From CAYMDP01 sp964389375 (GTDB taxonomy: Bacteria > Bdellovibrionota > Bdellovibrionia > Bdellovibrionales > UBA1609): DNA of 58,703 bases. The position numbers and the translations under genes are program-made. The stretch covers positions 1 to 58,703 of the forward strand of contig CAYMDP010000013.1 of the NCBI GenBank assembly GCA_964389375.1, written 5' to 3'. A model generated the notes under the pieces. It had not been told where the DNA came from and made no database searches. It saw only the letters and a list, made by a program, of their open reading frames with translations. Positions 49,579-58,641 of the stretch are shown here, in pieces (the stretch's first letter is position 1; every line of letters begins with the position of its first letter).

Positions 49579-50067
49579 CTAGTCTGAAGAAGAGGGAAGC
49601 TGAGATTTCGGCGTTACATCTCGAGGCGCCGGACGAGGACTCGCAGCAGCCTGCCAAGCCTCCCCGCCCCGATTTACATTCGACATGATAACGACGGATC
49701 CCTGACGAATCTTCGCCGCAAGAGCTCGCTTCATCCAGCTCGTCAAAATCCGTCGAGTCAGAGGAAAAATAAATGCAATCCCTAAAAAGTCTGTTAAAAA
49801 ACCCGGAGTCACTAACAAAAGACCACCTAAAAAAACCATAAAGCCCTGAAGTACTTGGTCCGCTGGCAAACTCCCCTGATTCATCTCGAGTCGCACTCGG
49901 CTCCAAATTTGCCTTCCTTGAGTGCGCGCAACACTTGCACCAATAAAGCCCGTTAATAAAATCAGCCCAAAGGTGTTCCAGCCTCCCAGATTTTGTCCGA
50001 CCTTAAAGATTAAAAAAACTTCTAGCGCCGGAAGAGCCGTAAAAAGAAGAAATAAAACTAAAAACAT
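49579..50067 (-). CDS. fxsA: FxsA family membrane protein
   Basis: A 162-residue inner-membrane protein with three to four hydrophobic segments. The FxsA pattern is PALEVFLIFKVGQNLGGWN, GASVARTQGRQIW and GFMVFLGGLLLVTPGFLTDFLG, then FIFPLTRR. In E. coli FxsA affects phage T7 exclusion by F plasmid; its wider role is unclear. It starts one base after the xthA stop, so the two are probably one operon, ended by the family 2 hairpin. Confidence 0.9.
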   Translation of the reverse strand: MFLVLFLLFTALPALEVFLIFKVGQNLGGWNTFGLILLTGFIGASVARTQGRQIWSRVRLEMNQGSLPADQVLQGFMVFLGGLLLVTPGFLTDFLGIAFIFPLTRRILTSWMKRALAAKIRQGSVVIMSNVNRGGEAWQAAASPRPAPRDVTPKSQLPSSSD

Positions 50068-50068
50068 C

Positions 50069-50833
50069 TTACTTCACCTCAATCAGAACCGGACAATGAT
50101 CCGAGCCCATTTGATCTTGTTGAATTTCCGCTCGCACAAGGCGCGGGACTAAGCCCTTCGTCACACAGATATGATCAATCCTCCAGCCTCGGTTTCCGAT
50201 GCGTGCGTTCTCACGGTAAGACCACCAACTATATTGCTCTTCCTCGTCAGGATGAAAATGACGAAAGCAATCAACAAAACCTGATTCTAAAAAACCTCGA
50301 AACCACTGACGCTCTTCCGGGAAAAAACCGCTGACGGAGGAAAGCCGTACCGGATCAAAAACGTCGATATCCATATAAGCAACGTTATAGTCCCCTAAGA
50401 CAATCAACTCTCTGCCCTCGTCCATTTGTTTTTTTAGATGTTTTGTAAACCGCTGCAAAAAATCTTGTTTAAAGAGATGGCGTTCTTCGCCCGAACCGCC
50501 ATTTGGAAAGTAAACATTGTATAACAAAAAGTCTCCGTGATCTGTGACCACGAAGCGCCCTTCGGAATCAAATTTTTTGATCCCGATCCCATATTCTACT
50601 TTTACCGGAGTTTCATGACAAAAGGTCGCCGTCCCTGAATAGCCCTTTCTGACTGCGGAAGACCAGTAAGACTGCATCCCAAAGGGCAATCTAAGACTGT
50701 CGTCCACTTGATCTGGATGAGCCTTAGTTTCTTGCAAACACAAGATGTCTGGCTTTTCTCGCTCGATAAAGGGCAAAAAACCCTTCTTTCCACAGGCTCG
50801 GATCCCATTCACATTCCATGACACGATCTTCAC
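50069..50833 (-). CDS. xthA: exodeoxyribonuclease III
   Basis: A 254-residue EEP-fold AP endonuclease / 3'-5' exonuclease. Motifs are MKIVSWNVNGIRA, LCLQETKAHPDQ (metal glutamate), LGDYNVAYMDIDV, FVDCFRHFHPDEEEQYSWWSYR, NRGWRIDHICVTKGL and SDHCPVLIEV. It repairs abasic sites and 3' blocks. The divergent peroxiredoxin gene fits a shared oxidative-damage theme. Confidence 0.94.
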   Translation of the reverse strand: MKIVSWNVNGIRACGKKGFLPFIEREKPDILCLQETKAHPDQVDDSLRLPFGMQSYWSSAVRKGYSGTATFCHETPVKVEYGIGIKKFDSEGRFVVTDHGDFLLYNVYFPNGGSGEERHLFKQDFLQRFTKHLKKQMDEGRELIVLGDYNVAYMDIDVFDPVRLSSVSGFFPEERQWFRGFLESGFVDCFRHFHPDEEEQYSWWSYRENARIGNRGWRIDHICVTKGLVPRLVRAEIQQDQMGSDHCPVLIEVK

Positions 50834-51016
50834 GAAGAGGCCTCCTCAAAAAAGAGGGACACCATGTCACAGAGAATTTAAAAACTAAAGCAGAAAGCAA
50901 TGACAAAGTCCGTCCATATCGGACTTGAAGCTCCAGCGCTTTTATGGGAAAACCTTAGCTTCATTTATTTGATTCAAGTGATGCTGACTCAAAGCATTAA
51001 TACAAAGGAGCATAGA

Positions 51017-51541
51017 ATGCCAATGATCGGTCAACCCGCACCCCAGTTTACCGCCCAGGCCCTCGTTGATGGCGGAGATTTTAAAGAAGTTAGCCTTTCT
51101 GATTACAAAGGCAAATGGCTTGTTTTGTTTTTCTATCCACTGGATTTCACCTTCGTGTGCCCAACTGAAATCACTCAGTTCCGCGATAACCTAAAAAACT
51201 TTAAAGCCGCAGGAGCCGAAGTTGTTGGCGTCAGTGTCGATTCTGTTCATTCACATCGCCGTTGGGTTAAAGATGATCTTGGCGACCTTGGCTATCCCTT
51301 GATCGGAGATCTAACTCGAAGAATCAGCCGAGACTTTGGAGTTTTGCTTGAAGACAAAGGAATCGCAACTCGCGGAACCTTTATTGTCGATCCTGAAGGA
51401 AAAATTCAGTACATGGGCATTCACAACCTTGACGTTGGACGTGATGCAAACGAAATCTTGCGCGTTGTTCAGGGCCTTCAGTCTGGAGAGCTTTGTGGCG
51501 CGGGCTGGAAAAAGGGTGAAAAGTTCGTTCAAGCAAAATAG
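51017..51541 (+). CDS. 2-Cys peroxiredoxin, AhpC type
   Basis: A 174-residue peroxiredoxin starting at ATG 51017, with AAAGGAG upstream; earlier in-frame codons give no homologous sequence. The peroxidatic cysteine is C48 in FTFVCPTE and the resolving cysteine C160 in GELCGAGW, where PAxW is usual. It reduces peroxides using a thiol donor. The thioredoxin system (trxB at 19.8 kb) is the likely reductant. An intrinsic terminator follows. Confidence 0.93.
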   Translation: MPMIGQPAPQFTAQALVDGGDFKEVSLSDYKGKWLVLFFYPLDFTFVCPTEITQFRDNLKNFKAAGAEVVGVSVDSVHSHRRWVKDDLGDLGYPLIGDLTRRISRDFGVLLEDKGIATRGTFIVDPEGKIQYMGIHNLDVGRDANEILRVVQGLQSGELCGAGWKKGEKFVQAK

Positions 51542-51570
51542 TCTTTTGTTTATAGCTTATTTCAAATCGG

Positions 51571-51599
51571 AAAAAACGCGCTCGAGAGGCGCGTTTTTT
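51571..51599 (+). terminator. intrinsic terminator after peroxiredoxin
   Basis: AAAAAACGCGC (51571-51581) pairs exactly with GCGCGTTTTTT (51589-51599) around TCGAGAG, with a T-run at the 3' end. It is 30 bases after the stop. Confidence 0.88.
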
Positions 51600-51613
51600 C
51601 TTGGAGCTACGCT

Positions 51614-52798
51614 TTGAAGCCATTTTCTTCACATTACGATCGGCTCGAAAAACTTCTATACTCGGAGTTTCCTTCAAGCCTCGGGCTAAAAGAGTCCCTT
51701 GATCTAAGCTATCTGCTTTGCCCACTTACGCTTCATTTACCAAAAAAGATTTTAGAGACAGCCCAAGATTCGATCCGGGCTTTTTACAAACTCTCTAGGG
51801 ATCCCGTCTTTCGAAAGCAGGCTTTGGCAAATAACCCCTTTACTTTTTCTGAAACTGAAAATGCCTCCGTCCTGATGGCCTATGACTTTCATGCTCAAGC
51901 CTCAGGAGAATGTCGGCTGATCGAGATCAATACCAATGCGAGTGGTTTTTTGGTTTCAAGCCTTCTTCTGGATCAGTCGGATCGCGAAACGGCTTTGGCC
52001 TCCTTATTTTCTTCATTTCAAGAAGAAGCTCTTAGCTTTCCCGGTCCGATTCAAAGATTGGCGATCGTCGACGAGCAGGTCTTAAGCCAAAAGATGTATT
52101 TAGAATTTTTGATGTTCAAAGACTTCTTTAACTCTCGCTCCTGGGAGGCTGAAATCGTCGAAGCCTCAGATCTTCGGTGGAACTCTACAAAGAAAAAACT
52201 CAGCACCGAAAAAGGCGCCCCTTTTGATCTGGTTTATAATCGCTCTACGGACTTTGATTTTTCCACCCCAGCCTCTGCGGCACTTCGGGCTGCTTACGAA
52301 GCTCGGTCGCTTTGTATTTCACCACACCCGCTAGAGTACCAGCTGCTCGCAAACAAGTTGAGGTTGCTTGAACTCAGTCAAAGCCTGGATTTAAAATCGA
52401 CAGGCTTAAGTGAGCTTGAGCAAAAAGCGATTGAAAAAGTTCTGCTTAAAACTTTTGAAGTCAAATCCTTCGAAAATCCTGACGAGCTTTGGTCTCGCCG
52501 CAAGGAATTTTTCTTTAAACCCGCGCAAAGCTTTGGGGGCAAAGCGGTTTACAAAGGCGCAAGCCTTTCGCGCAAAGCCTTCGAACGAATTTTAGAATCC
52601 GAGGGTCTGGCCCAAGAATTTTTTGCACCTGGCACCTGTGAACTTCAGCTTGAAGATGGCAGTAAATCGGATTGGAAGTATGACCTGCGGTTTTATGTTT
52701 ATCGAGATCAGATTCAACATCTCGCCGCTCGGGTCTATCAGGGACAAGTCACGAATTTTTCTCAAGCCCTTGGCGGGTTCGCCAAGGTGTTGTTCTAA
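51614..52798 (+). CDS. ATP-grasp-like protein
   Basis: A 394-residue protein from TTG 51614 with GGAG upstream. Features that recall ATP-grasp ligases are an early LIEINTNASGF, a middle domain, FFFKPAQSFGGKAVYKG as a nucleotide-binding lysine and Gly-rich loop, and a late YDLRFYVYRDQIQHLAARVY. The carboxylate-amine ligase fold is my reading by eye; substrates are unknown. It precedes the SelO-like gene by 94 bases on the same strand, so a functional link is plausible. Confidence 0.65.
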   Translation: MKPFSSHYDRLEKLLYSEFPSSLGLKESLDLSYLLCPLTLHLPKKILETAQDSIRAFYKLSRDPVFRKQALANNPFTFSETENASVLMAYDFHAQASGECRLIEINTNASGFLVSSLLLDQSDRETALASLFSSFQEEALSFPGPIQRLAIVDEQVLSQKMYLEFLMFKDFFNSRSWEAEIVEASDLRWNSTKKKLSTEKGAPFDLVYNRSTDFDFSTPASAALRAAYEARSLCISPHPLEYQLLANKLRLLELSQSLDLKSTGLSELEQKAIEKVLLKTFEVKSFENPDELWSRRKEFFFKPAQSFGGKAVYKGASLSRKAFERILESEGLAQEFFAPGTCELQLEDGSKSDWKYDLRFYVYRDQIQHLAARVYQGQVTNFSQALGGFAKVLF

Positions 52799-52892
52799 AA
52801 AGACCCCCATATCAGCTCAAATGTACGGGACTTTGGACGAGAAAATGCACTTTTTTGCTACAGGACCCCAGGCCACTGTCCGATGAGTTTTT

Positions 52893-54770
52893 ATGGACTC
52901 AAAAAGCAACTTGCGTAGACAACTTAAGAACTTAAGACAGGAAAAGCCAAAAGCTCGAAGAGCCCCCGAGAAGTACGCAGATTTTGATCAGCTTGATGGT
53001 GTCCATCCTTGGCAAGACAAAGTCCCTGAAGGCTATATTCTTTATCCCGCACGAAAAATTCCTCAAGCCAAAGTGGCCTACTTTAACTACGCCTTGGCAA
53101 AAGAGATGGGTCTAATTGACGAAGATCACCCCGACAAACTAAATCCTGAACTCGAGAAAAAAATTATCTCTACATTTTCGATTCGAATTATTAATGAGTA
53201 CGATCAAAAAGAAAATGTGATTTACCCGACTCAGTATCTAAAACCCAACTCATATATGGCGACTCGCTACCTTCAGCTTCAACATGCAGATAAATCGGGA
53301 AGAACCTCTGGAGACGGACGTTGCATTTGGAATGGAGTCATCGAGCACAAAGGAAAACTTTGGGATGTCAGCAGTCGGGGAACAGGCGTTACGGCACTTG
53401 CACCAGGAGTTGTCGAGGCCGGAAAACCCCTTCCCTCGGGTTGCGAAGATTATGGCTATTCTTGTGGGCTTGCCGAGATCGACGAGCTTTATGGCGCAGC
53501 GATCATGGCCGAGATCTTTCACAACAACGGAATTCATACCGAACGAGTCCTCGCGATTCTTGATCATGGCAAAGGGATGGGAATTGGAGTTCGTGCCGGA
53601 TTAAACTTAATTCGTCCGGCTCATTTGTTTTTATATCTTAAACAAGGTCTACTTGAGCCCTTAAAAAATGCGACAGACTACCTCATTGACAGACAGTACA
53701 AAAACAAAGTTTGGCACTTTTCTGCCCGTCATCCGCGAAGATTGGACCTGATGCTTGAAGAGCTCTGCGAGCGCTTTGCGCAATTTGCGGCCCAGCTGGA
53801 TCGCGATTATATCTTCGCATGGCTTGACTGGGACGGCGACAATGTTTTGGCCGACGCAGGAATTATTGATTATGGAAGCATTCGGCAGTTTGGTCTTCGT
53901 CACGACCAGTACCGCTATGACGACAGCGATCGTTTTTCGACAAATTTGACCGAGCAAAAACACAAGGCTCGGCTGACCATTCAGGTCTTTGCTCAAATGC
54001 TGGATTTTTTGAAAACGGGAAACAGAAAAAGTCTTCAGGCCTATGCTAAACATCCGATTTTAAAAAAATTCGACAGCCACTTCAATTACTACAAACTGGA
54101 TCGCTTTTTATACAATTTGGGATTCAGTCGGGCTCACCGAGAGAATCTGCTTAAGACCAATCAAAAAGATGTGCAGGCTTTTTTTAACAATTATGCCTAT
54201 TTCGAAAAAGTGAAGACTTATAAAAAGTTAAAAAAAGTTGCCGACGGTATCAATCGCCCAGCGATTTTTAATATGCGTAGTATTTCTAGAGAACTTCCAA
54301 GCTACTGGTTAAAGCAAACAGATCCAAAAAGTCAGATGCCTGCCGAAGAATTTTTTCGCTTGATGCTTTCCAGCCAAGCCAAGGGAAAAGATGCCCGAAT
54401 GACCGAACGCCTTGGAAAGCGCATCCGTCGCTTTCAGACTCAATACCTAAACCTGATCCAAAAAGCCTCGCCAAGTTCGGTGAAGCAAAGCTTAAAACAG
54501 TTAAACTCTAGAGCCGAGATCATCAACCGGGCCGATCGCATTACCGGAAACGCTTTGATTAATCTAGTGGATGACATTTTGTCCGCTCGGAAAAAAGGCT
54601 ATAGCCCGGCCCAAATACAAAGAGCGATGGATGAACTGATTCGAAGCCAGTGCTTAAATCCAGAGGTCACAGAACAGTTTGAAAACTCCAAACTTCACCT
54701 CAGCCGTCGCTCGCAGGAGCTGGTTGTCCAGTTCTTAACCGTATTAGACGGATGCAAAGAGGATATCTAG
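52893..54770 (+). CDS. divergent SelO-like protein (pseudokinase-fold protein AMPylase family)
   Basis: A 625-residue protein whose middle part aligns by eye with SelO/YdiU. DGRCIWNGVIEHKGKLWDVSSRGTG parallels the GRA/LGE and WDLQLKGAG region, EIFHNNGIHTERVLAI parallels the EAMHALGIPTTRAL helix, and DWDGDNVLADAGIIDYGS parallels NTDNM and IDYGP. N317 and D326 would be the metal residues. The usual lysine of LKGAG is R162. SelO transfers AMP to hydroxyl side chains of proteins. The lysine change and the long basic C-terminal extension (about 430-625) make this an outlying member whose activity is uncertain. Confidence 0.7.
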   Translation: MDSKSNLRRQLKNLRQEKPKARRAPEKYADFDQLDGVHPWQDKVPEGYILYPARKIPQAKVAYFNYALAKEMGLIDEDHPDKLNPELEKKIISTFSIRIINEYDQKENVIYPTQYLKPNSYMATRYLQLQHADKSGRTSGDGRCIWNGVIEHKGKLWDVSSRGTGVTALAPGVVEAGKPLPSGCEDYGYSCGLAEIDELYGAAIMAEIFHNNGIHTERVLAILDHGKGMGIGVRAGLNLIRPAHLFLYLKQGLLEPLKNATDYLIDRQYKNKVWHFSARHPRRLDLMLEELCERFAQFAAQLDRDYIFAWLDWDGDNVLADAGIIDYGSIRQFGLRHDQYRYDDSDRFSTNLTEQKHKARLTIQVFAQMLDFLKTGNRKSLQAYAKHPILKKFDSHFNYYKLDRFLYNLGFSRAHRENLLKTNQKDVQAFFNNYAYFEKVKTYKKLKKVADGINRPAIFNMRSISRELPSYWLKQTDPKSQMPAEEFFRLMLSSQAKGKDARMTERLGKRIRRFQTQYLNLIQKASPSSVKQSLKQLNSRAEIINRADRITGNALINLVDDILSARKKGYSPAQIQRAMDELIRSQCLNPEVTEQFENSKLHLSRRSQELVVQFLTVLDGCKEDI

Positions 54771-54922
54771 GGATCTTTTCTTGGCCTTCAAATCTGGGCA
54801 CGGCTTAGCGTCAAAACCTTAAAATCAGCCCCCTTTAAAGCCCTGTCCTTTCTTTGCGCTGACAGCGGAAAGGTGCTATTCCTTAAGCCACAAAGCTTTA
54901 GATAAATGTGAGGAGTTCGACT

Positions 54923-55900
54923 GTGTATTTGGTGACTGGAGCAAATGGATTTATCGGAAGCGCCCTGGTTTGGGAGCTGAACAAAATTGGCATCAATCAA
55001 ATCATCACTTGTGATCAGGTCCGCCTTGAAGAGCGCCCCCAGCTACTAAGACCGCTTAGCTTCGATAGCTTTGTTCACGCCAAAGATCTTTTTCAAGAAC
55101 TATCTTCTTCGTCTTTTGCCAAAAGAATCCGTGCGGTCTTTCACATGGGCGCCTGCTCTTCGACAACAGAAATGGATGTTGAATACTTAAGAATCAACAA
55201 TACTGAATACACTCAAAAACTTTTTGAATTTTGCACGGAATATCAAATTCCTTTTATCTATGCCAGTAGCGGCGCCGTCTATGGTGATGGAAAAAATGGA
55301 TTCGATGATGCAAGCTCGCCAGAAATTTTTTCGGCTTTAAACCCCTATGGCTGGTCGAAATTGAACTTCGATATTTGGGCGACTAAACAAACTAAAACCC
55401 CGCCCCGATGGTATGGACTAAGGTTTTTTAATGTTTATGGACCAAACGAGTACCATAAGGGCGACATGAGCAGTGTTGTTTTTAAGGCCTTTCAACAGAT
55501 TCAGGATCAAGGCAAGCTTAAGCTTTTTCGCTCCCATCACCCGGACTATAAAGACGGAGAGCAGCTTCGAGATTTCGTCTACATTAAAGACATTACCCGG
55601 TGGATGGTCGAACTTTTGAAGAAATCCGAAAGTGCCTCCGGGATTTATAATATGGGATTTGGTCAGGCACGGACTTGGCTGGATCTTGCAAACTCTGTTT
55701 TTCAAAATCTTGAAAAGCCCACAAGCATCGACTGGATCGATATCCCAGAGCGAATTCGCAGCCAGTACCAATATTTTACCGAAGCCAAAATGAGCCGACT
55801 GATGGCTTTAAATTTAAGCCCCGCCCAGTGGCCCTTGGAACTGGGAATTGAAGACTATCTGAAAAACTATCTTATGACGGACCAGCCTCAGCTGAGCTAA
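54923..55900 (+). CDS. hldD: ADP-L-glycero-D-manno-heptose-6-epimerase
   Basis: A 325-residue extended SDR. I choose GTG 54923 (MYLVTGANGFIGSAL) because AGGAG is seven bases upstream, against GTG 54908. NAD motif TGANGFIGS, active-site SSGAVYGDG and YGWSK, then the family stretch RFFNVYGPNEYHKGDMSSVVFKAF. It makes the heptose precursor of the lipopolysaccharide inner core, confirming a Gram-negative host. The hydroxylase gene follows after 12 bases. Confidence 0.93.
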   Translation: MYLVTGANGFIGSALVWELNKIGINQIITCDQVRLEERPQLLRPLSFDSFVHAKDLFQELSSSSFAKRIRAVFHMGACSSTTEMDVEYLRINNTEYTQKLFEFCTEYQIPFIYASSGAVYGDGKNGFDDASSPEIFSALNPYGWSKLNFDIWATKQTKTPPRWYGLRFFNVYGPNEYHKGDMSSVVFKAFQQIQDQGKLKLFRSHHPDYKDGEQLRDFVYIKDITRWMVELLKKSESASGIYNMGFGQARTWLDLANSVFQNLEKPTSIDWIDIPERIRSQYQYFTEAKMSRLMALNLSPAQWPLELGIEDYLKNYLMTDQPQLS

Positions 55901-55912
55901 GGAGTTTTTTAA

Positions 55913-57673
55913 ATGCCTTCTCTTGCCCGGCAAAATATCCCAAGTCATTTAAAGAAATATATCGTAGATCAAAACTACGAAAAATATACGCCAGAAGATC
56001 AAGCAGTTTGGCGTTATATTTTACGGCAACTTAAAGATTTTCTCTCTCTGCATGCACACAGTGCTTATGTTGAGGGTCTTAAAAAAACTGGTATTCGTAT
56101 CGAGAGTATTCCCAAAATTGACGAGATGGATGAAAAGCTCGCGGAGTTTGGCTGGGGTGCCGTCCCGGTCAGTGGATTTATTCCTCCGGCTGCCTTTATG
56201 GAGTTTCAGTCCTTAGGAATTCTGCCGATCGCCTCAGAGATGAGATCTATCGATCACCTCCTCTACACCCCGGCGCCGGATATTGTTCATGAGGCTGCAG
56301 GACACGCTCCGATTTTGATCGATCCACAGTTTGCAAGTTATCTTAAAAAATATGCGGCAGTCGCAAGAAACGCGATTATCAGCAAAGAAGATCTTAAACA
56401 ATATGAAGCCATTCGAGTACTAAGCGACATCAAAGAAAACCCCTCTTCAACTGCGGAAGAGATAAAGATCGCTGAAGATGAGCTGGTCAGAGTAAATCAA
56501 GAAATGAGTTTTGTCTCTGAGGCCGCCATCTTGTCCAGAATGAATTGGTGGACAGCGGAATATGGCTTGATCGGTTCTTTAGAAAAGCCTCAAATTTTTG
56601 GGGCGGGCTTGTTGTCCTCTGCCGGAGAGGCAAGATCCTGCCTTAGCGCAAAAGTTAAAAAACTTCCGCTGACTCTTTCTTGCATCGAACAAAGCTACGA
56701 TATCACCGAGCCGCAGCCTCAGCTTTATGTCACACCTAATTTTCTAAGACTTCATGAAGTCTTAGATGAAATGGAACAAAGCCTGTCATTTAGAAAAGGA
56801 GGACTGCATGGGCTTGATCAGGCCTTAAAGGCAGACTCCGTAAATAGCATAGAGCTTGATTCGGGCTTACAAATTTCTGGAGTGCTCGAAAGGTATGATT
56901 GCTTCGATGGTCCAAGAGGGAAAGAAGTCTATTTCCTTAAGTTGAAAGGCCCTTGCCAACTCTCGCACCAAAGATCCCAGTTGCCGGGACACGGACCTGC
57001 CCTTCATTCCTCAGGCTTTAGCAGCCCTCTGGGCCGATTAAAAAATTCAAAAATCGATCTGTGTCGTCTTAAGGCGCAGGATCTTGCCTCGGCGGGACTT
57101 ATTCAAGGACAAAAATGTGTCCTCGAGTTCGAGTCCGGGGTTCGCGTAGAAGGTCTATTAAAAAATAGTTTCTTTCTTGAAGGAAAGCTTGGTCTTCTGA
57201 CTTGGGATCAATCCCGGGTGACCTTAAATGAAAAAGTCCTTTTCGATCCAAGCTGGGGTCAATTCGATATGGCAATTGGCGAATCGGTCTCTTCCGTTTT
57301 CGGCGGACCAGCGGATAGAGAGGCCTTTGGAGAGGCTGATGATTTCGTCGCTCAACAGATTTCTAAAAAATCTTATTCTGCATCTAAACTGAAAGAATTC
57401 GAACTGCTTCAAAACATACGGGACCTAAGAGAAGGACGCCTGCGAGACGGCCGCCCAGTAGAAAACTGGAAAACACTTTACAAAAAATACCGCCAGGATT
57501 TTTCGAAACATTGGCTTATGGGTCTTGAGCTTTATGAGCTTTCTTTCCAGTTTACGGAGCTTAAAAGTGATGGACTGCAATTAAAAACCCATCTTGAGGC
57601 CTTGATCGAAGAGTTTCCCCAGTCTAGAGAATGCATCTCTGACGGCATTCGCCTTGCAGATATCGTCCTATGA
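55913..57673 (+). CDS. aromatic amino acid hydroxylase (phenylalanine 4-monooxygenase type), long form
   Basis: A 586-residue protein. The catalytic domain carries the non-heme iron ligands H126 and H131 (DIVHEAAGHAP) and E216 (WTAEYGLIG). The pterin and substrate region is TPAPDIVHE. It hydroxylates phenylalanine to tyrosine (possibly tryptophan) with tetrahydropterin and O2. Typical bacterial enzymes have about 260-300 residues. Here about 290 extra C-terminal residues include a beta-rich domain and a helical tail. A GGAG site precedes ATG 55913. Its stop overlaps the next start (ATGA). Confidence 0.88.
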   Translation: MPSLARQNIPSHLKKYIVDQNYEKYTPEDQAVWRYILRQLKDFLSLHAHSAYVEGLKKTGIRIESIPKIDEMDEKLAEFGWGAVPVSGFIPPAAFMEFQSLGILPIASEMRSIDHLLYTPAPDIVHEAAGHAPILIDPQFASYLKKYAAVARNAIISKEDLKQYEAIRVLSDIKENPSSTAEEIKIAEDELVRVNQEMSFVSEAAILSRMNWWTAEYGLIGSLEKPQIFGAGLLSSAGEARSCLSAKVKKLPLTLSCIEQSYDITEPQPQLYVTPNFLRLHEVLDEMEQSLSFRKGGLHGLDQALKADSVNSIELDSGLQISGVLERYDCFDGPRGKEVYFLKLKGPCQLSHQRSQLPGHGPALHSSGFSSPLGRLKNSKIDLCRLKAQDLASAGLIQGQKCVLEFESGVRVEGLLKNSFFLEGKLGLLTWDQSRVTLNEKVLFDPSWGQFDMAIGESVSSVFGGPADREAFGEADDFVAQQISKKSYSASKLKEFELLQNIRDLREGRLRDGRPVENWKTLYKKYRQDFSKHWLMGLELYELSFQFTELKSDGLQLKTHLEALIEEFPQSRECISDGIRLADIVL

Positions 57674-58425
57674 AATCTGAATTAAATGTTGTCCTTGTCC
57701 GCAGTATGTACCCTTCAAATATTGGCGCCGCCGCTCGTGCGCTTGCGAATATGGGGGGAGACCGCATCATTTTACTGGACCCTAAATGCCACGTAAATGC
57801 AAAGTCACGGCAGGGGGCCGCGGGTGCTCAGTTTAAGCTCTCCGAAAGGGTCGAATATGCCTCCTGGGAAGAATTCTATTCTGCCGAAGGAGAGGGGCTG
57901 CGCTTGGCCTTTACCAAAAGAGAGGGCAAGCAACGAAAAGTTCTTCCTCTTCCACAACTACTCGAAGAGACCTTAAACTCCCACCCAGAAGTTTTACATC
58001 AAAGAAAGTATCTCATCTTCGGTCCAGAAGATGACGGCTTAAGCGCCGATGATATGGCTTTTGTAAATGCCTCGGTCAGTCTTCCAACTTTCGGAGATTT
58101 TAAAAGCCTAAACCTAGCCCAAGCCGTTCTGTTGGGCCTATATATCACTCAAAATTTTTTTGAAACCAAAGCCGCCGAGCTTCAGAAAGTCGACGCCCCA
58201 ATAGTGGAGCAAAGCTCCTTTTATTTTCCAGATGAAAGTATCAAAGAATGGTTAACCGCAATGGGTTTTGACATTGATAAAAGAAAGGCGAGTGCCTACC
58301 TAACCCTTCGCAGGCTTTTTCTACAAAACCACCCGACCCAACATGAACTTCAAGTCCTAGAGGCCGTCCTTCAACAAAATATCCGCAAGCTTAAGGAAAT
58401 TAATTCCTCCGAAGCCTCCAATTGA
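57670..58425 (+). CDS. TrmJ-like SpoU-family RNA 2'-O-methyltransferase
   Basis: A 251-residue SPOUT enzyme with VLVRSMYPSNIGAAARALANMG near the N-terminus (motif 1), LIFGPEDDGLS (motif 2) and LPTFGDFKSLNLAQAVLLGLY (motif 3). The C-terminal extension fits TrmJ, which methylates tRNA position 32. A TrmH-like target is also possible. It overlaps the hydroxylase gene by ATGA and ends 18 bases before the 53-bp hairpin element. Confidence 0.88.
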   Translation: MKSELNVVLVRSMYPSNIGAAARALANMGGDRIILLDPKCHVNAKSRQGAAGAQFKLSERVEYASWEEFYSAEGEGLRLAFTKREGKQRKVLPLPQLLEETLNSHPEVLHQRKYLIFGPEDDGLSADDMAFVNASVSLPTFGDFKSLNLAQAVLLGLYITQNFFETKAAELQKVDAPIVEQSSFYFPDESIKEWLTAMGFDIDKRKASAYLTLRRLFLQNHPTQHELQVLEAVLQQNIRKLKEINSSEASN

Positions 58426-58443
58426 GGCTCAACATAGAGCCGG

Positions 58444-58628
58444 TCAAAAAATCAGAGTGAATAAATTAAAATCTGTGTTTTAGATTTCGAAGGTGCGACC
58501 CTGAGTGGGTGCGTCGCGTCTTCGGATTGCGTCACCTGCGGTGGCCGCAACCCGGATACGCGCCGCTCACCGGGAGCACCTTCGAAATCTAAAACACAGA
58601 TTTTAATTTATTCACTCTGATTTTTTGA
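58444..58628. repeat. 53-bp perfect hairpin element with GC-rich core
   Basis: Arms 58444-58496 and 58576-58628 are perfect reverse complements and AT-rich. The 79-base core is GC-rich, and can extend the stem (CCC with GGG, TGAG with CTCA, two bulged C) and form inner helices (TTGCG with CGCAA, CACC with GGTG). The right junction GGAGCAC resembles that of family 2. It separates convergent genes. Confidence 0.88.
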
Positions 58629-58641
58629 TTGGGCGAAGTTT

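Noticed and set aside
49382..49906. 174-codon minus-strand open frame covering the family 2 hairpin
   Set aside because: It overlaps fxsA in another frame, reads through the structured element, and is Ser/Gly/Phe-rich without homology; fxsA is the real gene.
18065..58628. Explaining all long hairpins as ordinary rho-independent terminators
   Set aside because: Arms of 28-53 bp, lack of consistent T-runs, and conserved unpaired core blocks in two copies go beyond a terminator, though termination is probably one effect.
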